From an uncultured Cohaesibacter sp. (GTDB lineage: Bacteria > Pseudomonadota > Alphaproteobacteria > Rhizobiales > Cohaesibacteraceae), in the NCBI RefSeq assembly GCF_963678225.1, contig NZ_OY782764.1:3167001-3231000 (forward strand): DNA of 64,000 nt, written 5' to 3'. Below the pieces are notes generated by a model. That model had not been told where the DNA came from. It did no database searches and saw nothing but the letters and a program-made list of their open reading frames with translations. Positions 34,921 through 43,445 of this stretch are shown here, piece by piece (position 1 is the first letter of the stretch; each line of letters starts with the position of its first letter). Position numbers and translations under genes: made by a program.

Positions 34921-35610
34921 GTGCCACGCTACGCCATATTTTTTGTTCCCCTCACAGAAGATCCTCTCAACAGCGCCGCTGCCGCTTGGCTGGGCAGGGA
35001 TGTGTTCACCGGTGCGAGCGTGGTGCGCCCTTCGCTGGTGGATGGCATAGGCCTTGAGCAATTCGACGCACTGACCGCATCGGCTCGGCGTTACGGCTTC
35101 CACGGCACACTCAAGGCTCCGTTCGCGCTGGCCGAGGGCAAAAGCATCAACGAGCTGGAAAAAGAGTTGGAGGCCTATTGCAAGACGCTGAAGCCCTTCA
35201 CCTTACCCAGATTTGAGGTTGGCCAACTGGGGGCTTTCTTTGCCCTGCGCCCCAGCGAGCCTTCCGAGCCGCTCAAGAGACTTGCTTCCAATCTTGTGCA
35301 GGATTTTGACGCCTTTCGTGCGCCTCTTGAAGAAAAAGACATTGTCCGCCGCAATCCCGATAAGCTGACAAAAAGTCAGCGCGACAATCTGTTTTCATGG
35401 GGTTACCCCTACATATTCGATGATTTCCGCTTTCACATGACCCTCACCAATCCTGTGCCCGATGCCCTTGCGCCCGCATTCCACTCTGCGCTCGTGGCGC
35501 ATTTTGCCTCCCATATCGAAGAGCCAAGGCAAGTGCTCTCGCTGGCACTGTATGAAGAACCGGAGCAGGGCGGCTTCTTCACGGTTCGACGACAAATACG
35601 GATTGGCTAG
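34921..35610 (+). CDS. DUF1045 phosphonate-operon protein, putative 2H phosphoesterase
   Basis: 229 residues from GTG 34921, with AAGGAAG upstream. It has two His-x-Thr motifs, YGFHGTLKAPF (His61-Thr63) and FHMTLTNPVP (His172-Thr174), the hallmark of 2H phosphoesterases that open cyclic phosphates. Members of this family are nearly always encoded in C-P lyase operons. E. coli uses PhnP to open 5-phosphoribosyl 1,2-cyclic phosphate, the C-P lyase product; no phnP is in this operon, so this protein may do that step (inference). Confidence 0.87.
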   Translation: MPRYAIFFVPLTEDPLNSAAAAWLGRDVFTGASVVRPSLVDGIGLEQFDALTASARRYGFHGTLKAPFALAEGKSINELEKELEAYCKTLKPFTLPRFEVGQLGAFFALRPSEPSEPLKRLASNLVQDFDAFRAPLEEKDIVRRNPDKLTKSQRDNLFSWGYPYIFDDFRFHMTLTNPVPDALAPAFHSALVAHFASHIEEPRQVLSLALYEEPEQGGFFTVRRQIRIG

Positions 35611-35646
35611 ATCCGTCGCAGGTTTGCTGCCAAAGGAATTTTGCAA

Positions 35647-36801
35647 ATGAAGAACGAATTGCTTTTGAAGAATGCCACGATCGTCATGCGCGACGAGATC
35701 GTCAAAGGGTCCGTGCATGTCAAGGAAGGCATGATTGATGATATCGCCGAAGGGGCGCTGAGCGCTGCTCTGGACAAGACCGCAGAAGATCTGGAAGGCG
35801 ACTTTCTGCTGCCCGGTTTCGTCGAATTGCACACGGATCACGTCGAGGGCCATTATGCCCCACGCCCGAAAGTGCGCTGGAGTGCCATGGCGGCCGTGCT
35901 CTCTCATGATGCACAAATCGCAACATCCGGGATCACCACGGTGTTTGATGCCTTGCGCGTTGGCATCGATCATGATGCCGATCTTTCCTATGACGACATG
36001 AAGACAATGGCAGATGCCTTTCAACGTGGCGTGGAAGAAGACACCTTGAGGGCGGACCACTTCATCCATTTGCGCTGTGAAGTCTCTGCCGATGATTGTC
36101 TGACCGCTTTCCATCAGTTTGACAAATATGACCTGATCAAGCTGGTCTCCGTTATGGACCACGCACCCGGTCAACGCCAGTTTGTCGATATCGAGCAATA
36201 TGCCGTATATTACAAAGGCAAACTGAAGATGTCCGATCAGGACTTCCGAGAGATGTGCGAGCGGCGCTTGGCCGCTTCCAAGCGCAATTCTGATCGCCAT
36301 CGCACGGAAATCGCCGATATTTGTCGTGAGCGCGGCGTTATTCTGGCCTCCCATGATGATGCAACCATCGCACATGTGGAAGAGTCTGTGCGCCATGATG
36401 TGCATGTGGCAGAGTTCCCCACCACGATTGAGGCCGCCAAGGCTTCCCATCAGGCCGGGCTTGCCGTATTGATGGGCGCGCCCAATATCGTGCGCGGCGG
36501 CTCTCACTCGGGAAACATCGCTGCAAGCGATCTGGTCGATCTGGGTGTGCTCGATATTCTGTCTTCGGACTATATTCCGTTCTCACTGGTTCAAGCTGTG
36601 TTCCGTTTGGCCGATCAGGACAAGAAGCTGAGCCTGCCCGAGGCAGTCCGTCTTATCTCCGATACGCCCGCCAAGGCTGTGGGGCTTGATGATCGTGGGG
36701 CACTTGAAGTTGGCAAGCGGGCCGATATGGTGCGCGTGAAAAAGTCGAGAAACACGCCTGTCATCCGCCAGGTCTGGCGCACGGGATCAAGAGTTGCTTG
36801 A
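35647..36801 (+). CDS. phnM: PhnM, alpha-D-ribose 1-methylphosphonate 5-triphosphate diphosphatase
   Basis: 384 residues from ATG 35647 with AAGGAA upstream; a TTG two codons earlier is less likely. Amidohydrolase superfamily. The metal-binding motif ELHTDHVEGHYAPRP (His62, His65, His69 region), the loop MDHAPGQRQF and HDDATIAHVEES are all present, as is SSDYIPFSLVQAVF. It removes diphosphate from the ribosyl phosphonate triphosphate before PhnJ acts. Confidence 0.95.
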   Translation: MKNELLLKNATIVMRDEIVKGSVHVKEGMIDDIAEGALSAALDKTAEDLEGDFLLPGFVELHTDHVEGHYAPRPKVRWSAMAAVLSHDAQIATSGITTVFDALRVGIDHDADLSYDDMKTMADAFQRGVEEDTLRADHFIHLRCEVSADDCLTAFHQFDKYDLIKLVSVMDHAPGQRQFVDIEQYAVYYKGKLKMSDQDFREMCERRLAASKRNSDRHRTEIADICRERGVILASHDDATIAHVEESVRHDVHVAEFPTTIEAAKASHQAGLAVLMGAPNIVRGGSHSGNIAASDLVDLGVLDILSSDYIPFSLVQAVFRLADQDKKLSLPEAVRLISDTPAKAVGLDDRGALEVGKRADMVRVKKSRNTPVIRQVWRTGSRVA

Positions 36802-36845
36802 GCGAAATATGGTCAGCGAGACGAATAAGATATGGGGGAGTGGCA

Positions 36846-37454
36846 ATGGTGATCCAAGATAGCAAAGAGGTGACCACTCATTCTGCTGGCGCTCTCGTTC
36901 TACTCGTGGGCCCGAGTGGCTCGGGCAAAGACAGCCTTCTGGCCTATGCGCGCGAAAAGCTTCTGGATGATCTCCGTATTCTTTTTGTACGACGTTGCAT
37001 CACCCGTAAGGATGGAGATCCGAGCGAAGATCACGAGAGCATGAGTGTTGCCGAATTCCAAAAGGCCGAATTGCAGGGACGCTTCGTTATCTCGTGGGGC
37101 GCTCATGGTCTCTATTATGGCCTGCCAGTCTCGTTACTCGACCATATGGCTGCCGGTGGCGTTGCCATCGCCAATGGATCTCGCAAGACCATTCCGATCT
37201 TGAAAGAGCAATTCCAGCAGCTAAGGGTAATCAACCTTACCGTTGAACCCTCAATCCTTGCCCAGCGACTTGCACAACGGGGCCGGGAGAGTGCTGAAGA
37301 AATTGAAAGAAGGCTGGCACGAACAGCAGAGCTATCCAAGGATCCGCTCTTTGGTGATGAGACCACGCATCTGGATAATTCCGGCCCACTGTACATTGCA
37401 GGCGATGCCTTTGTCGCAATGGTCAAGCGTCTGGCCAACGCACAGATCGTTTAA
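36846..37454 (+). CDS. phnN: PhnN, ribose 1,5-bisphosphate phosphokinase
   Basis: 202 residues from ATG 36846, with GGGGGAG just upstream; the longer TTG start at 36798 overlapping phnM has no ribosome site. The guanylate-kinase-like P-loop GPSGSGKDSLL is at 22-32, followed by RRCITRKDG and the acidic EDHESMSV. PhnN phosphorylates ribose 1,5-bisphosphate to PRPP, recycling the C-P lyase sugar product. Last gene of the phn operon; its 3' end overlaps the convergent gene by 4 bp. Confidence 0.94.
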   Translation: MVIQDSKEVTTHSAGALVLLVGPSGSGKDSLLAYAREKLLDDLRILFVRRCITRKDGDPSEDHESMSVAEFQKAELQGRFVISWGAHGLYYGLPVSLLDHMAAGGVAIANGSRKTIPILKEQFQQLRVINLTVEPSILAQRLAQRGRESAEEIERRLARTAELSKDPLFGDETTHLDNSGPLYIAGDAFVAMVKRLANAQIV

Positions 37455-38152
37455 TCCTGCCCCTGCATGGAGTGCCGTGGAGCTGGAGCCATTGTAAAAT
37501 GTTGGCAGATCGCGTCCCTTATTGTTTCAGCATTATCGAGTGCGCGCAGCATTATCGGGCCCATAGGACGATCAGTATCGCGCCTGTTCTTGTGTTCAAA
37601 CAGCAATTCAAGGTCATGCACCAACCCGTTGGGCTTAAGGGACGCACGTGACAGCCAGTAGTCGTCCTTTTGCACCAAAAGCCTGTCCGAGCCTCCCGGC
37701 AGGATAATAAGCTTCTTGTCGGTTAGAATATAGCGAACCTGTCTGGCTGCGAAAGGCGGTGCTTTCAGTTGGAAATAGCTGCGTGCCAAATGGAGCCATG
37801 CATAGCCCGTAATCCAGAAAGCAATCGCCATGAGGGCGATGGCAATCGGACGGTCCGGTGAGCCATCTTTGAGGGACGGGTGTTTGAGAATAAGAAAAAC
37901 AGAACAGACGCTGGTTACAAATGTGACTACCAGCATGATGCGAAACCAAATCCTGTGGCGTTGTGGGCGTTCGGCAAGGTCCCAGTTGGGAGAGGCCAGC
38001 CATTCTATGCGATCATCCCCAATCAGTGATCCGATAACCGGGTCTCCCTTCGACAGTCTATTCATTCTTTCACTCGTTTGGCCCGGCTCATTCTTGAGGC
38101 TTGGCAGATCAATAGACGTTGAAATTACCGTAGACGGAATTTCGTGCGGCAC
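37451..38152 (-). CDS. Membrane protein of unknown function with a PH-like domain
   Basis: 233 residues by the longest start (GTG, no ribosome site); ATG 38065 (residue 30) is a good alternative because the first 29 residues look non-conserved. Two transmembrane helices lie close together at about 69-91 and 103-123. The following segment has the bacterial-PH pattern VRYILTDKKLIILPGG then LLVQKDDYWLSRASLKP, ending in a soluble tail. Bacterial PH proteins of this shape are membrane-anchored but without a general role. It converges on phnN. Confidence 0.65.
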   Translation of the reverse strand: MPHEIPSTVISTSIDLPSLKNEPGQTSERMNRLSKGDPVIGSLIGDDRIEWLASPNWDLAERPQRHRIWFRIMLVVTFVTSVCSVFLILKHPSLKDGSPDRPIAIALMAIAFWITGYAWLHLARSYFQLKAPPFAARQVRYILTDKKLIILPGGSDRLLVQKDDYWLSRASLKPNGLVHDLELLFEHKNRRDTDRPMGPIMLRALDNAETIRDAICQHFTMAPAPRHSMQGQD

Positions 38153-38420
38153 AAAACGGGATGGACATCAGTTACGATTTCTCATCACTTTGAATTGTTA
38201 TAAGAACTACCATTTTTGTTCGTCAAAGACCACAAACTGATGCGATTAATGCTAATATTCATATTTAATATGCAGAAATAATTTAGAGATGATCTAATGT
38301 TGATGCTGTATCTTATTGAGGCGTTGCTGATTGGTTGGCAGTTGCAATAAGCAACAAATAGGAACACTGCCAGAATGGCTCCTTCGGTCCCTTTCCATTC
38401 CACACACTCAGTCATAGAAA
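38153..38420. other. AT-rich intergenic stretch, no gene seen
   Basis: Between the start of the PH-like membrane gene and the terminator of the SDR operon. AT-rich, with ATTAATGC and ATATTTAATATG type sequence around 38245-38275; no frame or motif stands out beyond a likely promoter for the membrane-protein gene. Confidence 0.35.
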
Positions 38421-38448
38421 AGCCCTGAAGCAATACTGCATCAGGGCT
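38421..38448 (-). terminator. Terminator at the end of the minus-strand peptidase operon
   Basis: AGCCCTGAAGCA (38421-38432) pairs with TGCATCAGGGCT (38437-38448) through 12 positions with one A-A mismatch, loop ATAC. On the minus strand it is followed by TTTTC. It lies 31 bp beyond the SDR stop codon. Confidence 0.8.
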
Positions 38449-38479
38449 CTTGATCTTGTTTGATCGGTCGGAACAGGCC

Positions 38480-39250
38480 TTAGAGGCCCTTGATCATGCC
38501 GCCATCAACGCGGAGCATGGAGCCGGTAACAAAGCTAGCCTGTTCCGAGCAAAGGAAGGTAACCACGGCACCGAATTCTTCTGGTTTGCCATATCGGCCT
38601 GCTGGAATGGTCGCGCGCGATGCTGCCTTGACTGCTTCCACATCCTGTCCGGATTTCTTGGCCTTACCAGCATCAAGCTCAGCCAGACGATCAGTTGCGA
38701 TGCGGCCTGGCAGCACCATGTTGACGGTGATACCTGCAGAGGCCACTTCGCTAGCCAAGGTTTTGGACCAGCCCGCGATTGCGCCGCGGACACCGTTGGA
38801 AAGAGCAAGATTCGGGATCGGATTGACGATGCCGGACGAGCCAATGGTCACCACACGGCCCCAACCTTTTTCGCTCATGGCTTCCAGCGCCTTGTCGGTA
38901 ATGGCGAACATCGGTGTCGCCATGGCGTTGAAGGCAGCCTGCCAGGAGGCTATGCTCTGACCCTTGGCGGGACCCGCAGCCGGACCGCCACAGTTATTGA
39001 CGAGAATATCGACGGGTTCCTTGTCCAACTTGGCAATGATGGCATCGACCGAGGTTGCGTCCGTCAGATCAAGCGCAACGGTGCTCACCTTGTCTTTCAG
39101 TGCGTCTGGCAAACCCTGAGGCAAAGCACCCGAGCGAGAGGCCGCGATGACATCCGCGCCTTCTTGTGCCAGCAAAATGGCAGAGGCTGCCCCCAATCCA
39201 CGACTTGCACCCAGTACGAGCGCGCGTTTTCCTTTAAGACCGAAATCCAT
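38480..39250 (-). CDS. SDR-fold protein lacking the canonical Tyr-Lys pair
   Basis: 256 residues, short-chain dehydrogenase/reductase fold. The nucleotide-binding GASRGLGAAS (14-23), the NNCGG block (85-89), the SS pair (138-139) and the C-terminal VTGSMLRVDGGM are normal. At the place of YxxxK stands Ser151-N-G-V-Arg155 in NLALSNGVRGAIAG. Such variants form a known side branch of SDRs with unclear chemistry. It is the last gene of the peptidase operon and its start overlaps the DapA-like stop by one base, so the two are likely to act together. Confidence 0.85.
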   Translation of the reverse strand: MDFGLKGKRALVLGASRGLGAASAILLAQEGADVIAASRSGALPQGLPDALKDKVSTVALDLTDATSVDAIIAKLDKEPVDILVNNCGGPAAGPAKGQSIASWQAAFNAMATPMFAITDKALEAMSEKGWGRVVTIGSSGIVNPIPNLALSNGVRGAIAGWSKTLASEVASAGITVNMVLPGRIATDRLAELDAGKAKKSGQDVEAVKAASRATIPAGRYGKPEEFGAVVTFLCSEQASFVTGSMLRVDGGMIKGL

Positions 39251-40176
39251 CAGCCAAGCTCCTTCAATCTTTTTTCCTGCCGAGCGATAATACGATCCAC
39301 TTCGGCTTTTGCTGCGGCCGTCAAGCCCTTGCCCGGTTTGCGCATGGCTTCCGAGGCTATGACGCCGCGTTTCTGCAACACATATTTACGTACAGCAAGC
39401 CCAAGCCCGGGCTGTTGTTCGTAGCATACCAGAGGCAGATAGGCATCATAGATGTCTTGTGCACGGTCTATGTCGCCTTTTTCCGCATAGGCAACCACAT
39501 CTCTGAGCATTTCGATATAGGCAAAACCGGTCATAGCACCATTGGCACCGCGTGCCATGGCTTCCGGCAAGAAGAGGGCGCCATTGCCGCAGAGAATAGA
39601 AATTGGACGGCGTCCGCCTTTCTCAGCTTCCCGCACGGCGGTAACCTTCTCCAGACCCGGCCAGTCTTCATGCTTGAGCATGACGATCTGTTCATTCTGC
39701 GCAAGTATGGTGTCGAGCGTATCGGTCGAGATGTTCACACCCGTGGTGAGCGGAAAGTCCTGCAGAACAACCGGCACCCCGGCGCCTGCGGCCTCGCAGG
39801 CATTGCCATAATAGGCAATGATCTGTTCATTTGTTTTTAGGTTCCCCGGAGGAGCTATCATGACGCCCGCTGCGCCCAGATCCATGGCCTTTTTTGACAA
39901 TTCTGCGACGGCTGCAAGGCCGGGGGCGGAAACTCCGACCACAATGGGCGCACCATTGGCGCGTTTGATCACGCGCTCGGCGATGGTAACGGCCTCGGCC
40001 TGTGTCATCTTGGGGGCTTCCCCCATCATGCCCAGTACGGTGATGCCGGTTGAGCCTTTTTCGAGGTAAAAGTCGGTCGCGCGATCCAGACTATCGAAGT
40101 CGATGGCGCCCTGATCATCGAATGGTGTGACCGAAATGGCGAAGACACCCTTGGTGTCACTGCTAAGAAGCGTCAT
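39250..40176 (-). CDS. DapA/NanA-superfamily aldolase or hydro-lyase, not DHDPS
   Basis: 308 residues from the ATG at 40176, preceded by AAAGGAAG on the minus strand; the longer start at 40206 runs into the previous gene. TIM-barrel class I aldolase family. The Schiff-base Lys168 is present (IVMLKHED). The Thr-Thr of GTTGE is replaced by Met-Met (LGMMGEAPK, 48-56), and the Tyr of YNVP is Gln139 in VVLQDFPLTTG, so the proton relay of dihydrodipicolinate synthase is missing. It should act on another keto acid. Coupled to the SDR gene downstream. Confidence 0.87.
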   Translation of the reverse strand: MTLLSSDTKGVFAISVTPFDDQGAIDFDSLDRATDFYLEKGSTGITVLGMMGEAPKMTQAEAVTIAERVIKRANGAPIVVGVSAPGLAAVAELSKKAMDLGAAGVMIAPPGNLKTNEQIIAYYGNACEAAGAGVPVVLQDFPLTTGVNISTDTLDTILAQNEQIVMLKHEDWPGLEKVTAVREAEKGGRRPISILCGNGALFLPEAMARGANGAMTGFAYIEMLRDVVAYAEKGDIDRAQDIYDAYLPLVCYEQQPGLGLAVRKYVLQKRGVIASEAMRKPGKGLTAAAKAEVDRIIARQEKRLKELG

Positions 40177-40195
40177 GTTTCTTCCTTTCTGACCA

Positions 40196-41326
40196 TTATT
40201 TGACAAAGAGTTTGCGGGGGAAATTGGTCAGTCTTTCATAGCCCGTTTCCGTGATGGCGATGGTTTCGGACATGCCGTAGCCGCTTGCCAGAAGATAGGT
40301 GTGGAAGGTCTGGCCTGGTTCGAATTTCCATGTGCAGCTTGGCTCTGCCTCAAGGGGTTCGCCGCCATTTGGCTGCAACAGAAGGCCGACCGAATAGAAG
40401 GTCTTGTTGGTATAGGTTTCGCGCAGGCCAGCAGAAAGAATGCCGTCGCGGTAGATGCTGTCTGGCACTGTTGCTGCCACACCCGGACGCACTTCCGCAA
40501 GAGCGGCGTCCTGAATGGCGATCAGTTTCTCTACGATGGCGTGATCATTATCCTTCGCCGGTGCGATACGGATTGGGCGCATGAAGCGGGCATGATAGTG
40601 ATGTACGTTCGGCGTCACCTCGATCTGCACGATGTCGCCCTCTTCAAGAACACGGTCGGAATAACCGCCGTGCAGATGGAAGGCGCGTTCACCTGAGGAC
40701 ATCACACCGGGGCCGGGAAGATCGGAACCAGCACGGATCATCGCTGCGCAAATTTGGGCGGCCATTTCACGCTCGGAAACGCCAACTTCAGAAGAGTCGA
40801 TGGCGGCCTGCATGCCCGCTTCAGCCGCCTTGGCTGCAAGGCGCTGATAGGAGATCTCGGCAGGGGATTTGATGAGGCGCATGGTCGGGGCTAAAGCGCT
40901 TTCGTCCTGCCAGGTGACACCCGGCAGAGCGGAATTGAGATAGTCGAACCGCCCCGCAGACAAAGGCCATGCTGAAAGCTCGATGCCAAGTTTGGCAGTT
41001 GCGCCCATGCGGCTCTTGATCGCGTCTGCGGCCACCTTCATGCGGTCGTCACTGTCGGTCCACATCACGCGGTCAGCGAAGACACAAGTGGTGTCGAGAT
41101 AATATTCTTCAACATCACGACAAAAGAGCGTTGGCTCGCCTTCTGCCGGGATGATGGCAAATTGCAGCGTGCCATAGGCGCGTGTGAAATAGCCGGTTAT
41201 CCATGTGACCGTTTCCGGCAAGAAAGCAATGAGACCGTCCAGATCGCGCTTCTTCAATTCAGCTTGGACGCGTGCAAGACGGGCGAGATATTCCTCGCGT
41301 TCGAACCAATAGGCAGGTGTAGGCAT
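40196..41326 (-). CDS. M24 (creatinase/Xaa-Pro peptidase-like) protein, copy 1
   Basis: 376 residues from ATG 41326 (AAGGAGAT upstream on the minus strand). The N-terminal creatinase domain contains RVQAELKKRDLDGLIAFLPE and the WITGY motif; the C-terminal pita-bread domain contains GDIVQIEVTPNVHHYHARFM. Where metal-dependent M24 enzymes have D-x-G...D, GHGxG and ExG, this protein has IEVT, SVGLLLQ and THTYLL-type residues, so it probably lacks the dimetal site, as creatinase does. Likely a C-N hydrolase in the operon's pathway. It is 19 bp upstream of the DapA-like gene. Confidence 0.83.
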   Translation of the reverse strand: MPTPAYWFEREEYLARLARVQAELKKRDLDGLIAFLPETVTWITGYFTRAYGTLQFAIIPAEGEPTLFCRDVEEYYLDTTCVFADRVMWTDSDDRMKVAADAIKSRMGATAKLGIELSAWPLSAGRFDYLNSALPGVTWQDESALAPTMRLIKSPAEISYQRLAAKAAEAGMQAAIDSSEVGVSEREMAAQICAAMIRAGSDLPGPGVMSSGERAFHLHGGYSDRVLEEGDIVQIEVTPNVHHYHARFMRPIRIAPAKDNDHAIVEKLIAIQDAALAEVRPGVAATVPDSIYRDGILSAGLRETYTNKTFYSVGLLLQPNGGEPLEAEPSCTWKFEPGQTFHTYLLASGYGMSETIAITETGYERLTNFPRKLFVK

Positions 41327-41445
41327 TTGAAATCTCCTTGAGAGGGCCAAAACCGGAGGGCGCGCCACCGGTATCAGGTCTCAAATTCAGCGATGAAGGC
41401 CCCAGTCAGAACAGGGCAAAACAATTTCCCAGTTGGCCTGAAGGG

Positions 41446-42147
41446 TCAGCCGTTCAGAACGAGTTCGGTAAAGCGGGTCAGCATGGTCTTGGCTTCATCG
41501 GCTTCATGAGCCGAAGCCTTCAGCTCTTGGATGTCAGCCCCGTCCAGCTCCATGCGCTCGCGGTTCTGTTCAAACCAAATCGGCGCTTGCGCAAGGGTCA
41601 CTTCCGGATGGCCCTGGATGCCCCAGATATCCTCGTCCTTATAGCGCCAGACATGGTTGGCGCAATCGTCCGAATAAGCCAGAATGGTCATGTCCGGATG
41701 GGCGCCGAGCACTTCGTCATTGTGCCAGACAAACATATGGACAGTCTCATGCAGATCCTTTGCGATTTTGTCGGTGCGGGCCGCTTCGGTGACAGGTAAA
41801 TCCTTGTAACCGATCTCGCAGCTGCTGCGGCGGAAGACCTGATCCTTGCCACAAAGGGCCGACGCCAGAATCTGATGACCAAAACAAACACCAAGCATCG
41901 GAATCTTCAGTTCGGCCGCTTTACGGATCAAATCATGTTCGCGATGGATGAAGTCGATATCCTCATAGGCACCATGGGGGCTGCCAGAAAGAAAGATCCC
42001 GTCATAGCCATCCAGTGATTGCGGAAACTGGCCGTCATAGGCCCAGAAGCGATCAACATTGAGGCCCCAAGTTTCGAATCTCTCGTCAAGTTTGGCAACC
42101 GACTGCAAGGAGCGGCCATTGCCCAGATATAGAAGACGTTTCCCCAT
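41446..42147 (-). CDS. Class I glutamine amidotransferase-like hydrolase
   Basis: 233 residues. The triad of class I GATases is intact: nucleophile Cys in MLGVCFGHQIL, and His-Glu in IQGHPEVT. Oxyanion region FLSGSPHGAYED. The protein has no synthase domain, resembling stand-alone GMP-synthase-like amidotransferases and gamma-glutamyl hydrolases such as PuuD. In this operon it could remove a glutamyl or amide group, which is inference. Intercistronic distance to the upstream M24 gene is 75 bp, which includes a 9-bp hairpin. Confidence 0.86.
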   Translation of the reverse strand: MGKRLLYLGNGRSLQSVAKLDERFETWGLNVDRFWAYDGQFPQSLDGYDGIFLSGSPHGAYEDIDFIHREHDLIRKAAELKIPMLGVCFGHQILASALCGKDQVFRRSSCEIGYKDLPVTEAARTDKIAKDLHETVHMFVWHNDEVLGAHPDMTILAYSDDCANHVWRYKDEDIWGIQGHPEVTLAQAPIWFEQNRERMELDGADIQELKASAHEADEAKTMLTRFTELVLNG

Positions 42148-42175
42148 TGTAAGGGCATTCCTTGTTGTTGGGGCG

Positions 42176-42200
42176 GGCCCTGCTCATAACCAGCAGGGCC
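42176..42200 (-). other. Intercistronic hairpin
   Basis: GGCCCTGCT (42176-42184) and AGCAGGGCC (42192-42200) form a perfect 9-bp stem with loop CATAACC between two genes of the minus-strand operon. There is no T run on the minus strand, so mRNA processing or stability is more likely than termination. Confidence 0.5.
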
Positions 42201-42222
42201 TCGCTTGAAAGCGGGAAGGGGA

Positions 42223-43440
42223 TCAGCGGCGGAACAGCTCGACCGGCAAATCGGAAAAGACCTCGGGCTCGCCTGTTTCGCGAATGACGAAGGTCTGCCC
42301 TATGCCTGCCACAAGACCGGTGTCGGTGTCAGGAATCATGATATGCACGAAGAACACCATGCCTGGCTGCATCACAAGCGGGTTGCCCGAATAGATCATC
42401 GGCGGCACATCCATCCATGTCGGCTTGAAGGTGCAGCCAAGGGCATAGCCACAGGCCGCATAGCGGGCCTTGGCAAAGCCGCCTTTGTCCAAAACGCGCC
42501 GATGGATATCATCAAGGGTACCCAATTCGCGACCGGGTAGGGCATTCGCCTTGATCTCTTCGATGGCATCGCGGGCAATGCCCATCTGGCGCTCCTGACG
42601 TGGGTCGACCGGGCCAACAGTGAGGGTGCTCTCGATGCAGACATGGTAGCGACAGTGAGAGCCGGCCAATTCCACCAGCACCTGATCCTGATCTTCAACC
42701 GTGTGAGCAATCCCGGAGCTACGGCCAAACAGGGCCGCTGCACCTGCATTGACCATAGGGCCACCAGAGGGCATGTCCCCACCAAGGGAGAGCATGGCAT
42801 CGGCAGCCGCACCAACAAGGGCGCTATCAGGTATGCCGGGTTTGACGCGTTCAATAGTGGCTCGTACAGCAGCATCGGCAAGTTTGCCAGCGATGCGGGT
42901 GTGGGCTAGTTCCGCTTCGGACTTGACCAGACGCAAGCCGCGAATGATCCACGAGCCATCAGCGGTTTCGCAGAACCCTTCCAAAGCGGCATCAACTGTG
43001 CGTCCGTTAAAGGCGGTGAGGCCGTAGGTCGCATATTCAATGCCGACCTTTTTGCCCTTTAAACCCTTCTCTTCAAGAATGGCCCGTAAATCCATGGCTG
43101 GATTCGCGTCTTCCGCATTGAGCCAGATGCGTACTTCGTCATAAAGAGAGGCCACTTCGGCCTGCCGTTTGTCTGGTGTGCGGGTCAGAACGACGGTGGA
43201 GCTTTCGTCGGCGGTAATCACTCCGGCCTGAAAGAACACATAACCAGCCGTATCAAAGCCGGTCAGCCAGTAATGGCTTTCCTGCGCAAAGACCAACAGG
43301 GCATCAAGACCTTCCTCGCGCATCCGTTTGCGGGTCGCCGCAAGACGGGCAGCATATTCCTCGGGCGGAAATCTCAGCAGGACGTCCCGTCCGCCGGGTG
43401 TTTGGGCGGCATATTCTTTCGGAACAAACATCTCAGTCAC
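42223..43440 (-). CDS. M24 (creatinase/ectoine hydrolase-like) protein, copy 2
   Basis: 405 residues. N-terminal domain: FPPEEYAARLAATRKRMREE and LLVFAQESHYWLTGFDTAGY. C-terminal domain: VEDQDQVLVELAGSHCRYH, GYALGCTFKPTWMDVPPMI and PGMVFFVHIMIPDTDTG. The same landmarks occur in copy 3 (49793-50971), so these two are close paralogues (FAQES-YWLTGFDT-G is shared). Metal ligands of prolidase are not at the usual places. The family includes ectoine hydrolase DoeA and creatinase; which substrate applies here is unknown. Confidence 0.85.
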   Translation of the reverse strand: MTEMFVPKEYAAQTPGGRDVLLRFPPEEYAARLAATRKRMREEGLDALLVFAQESHYWLTGFDTAGYVFFQAGVITADESSTVVLTRTPDKRQAEVASLYDEVRIWLNAEDANPAMDLRAILEEKGLKGKKVGIEYATYGLTAFNGRTVDAALEGFCETADGSWIIRGLRLVKSEAELAHTRIAGKLADAAVRATIERVKPGIPDSALVGAAADAMLSLGGDMPSGGPMVNAGAAALFGRSSGIAHTVEDQDQVLVELAGSHCRYHVCIESTLTVGPVDPRQERQMGIARDAIEEIKANALPGRELGTLDDIHRRVLDKGGFAKARYAACGYALGCTFKPTWMDVPPMIYSGNPLVMQPGMVFFVHIMIPDTDTGLVAGIGQTFVIRETGEPEVFSDLPVELFRR

Positions 43441-43445
43441 TTGAC

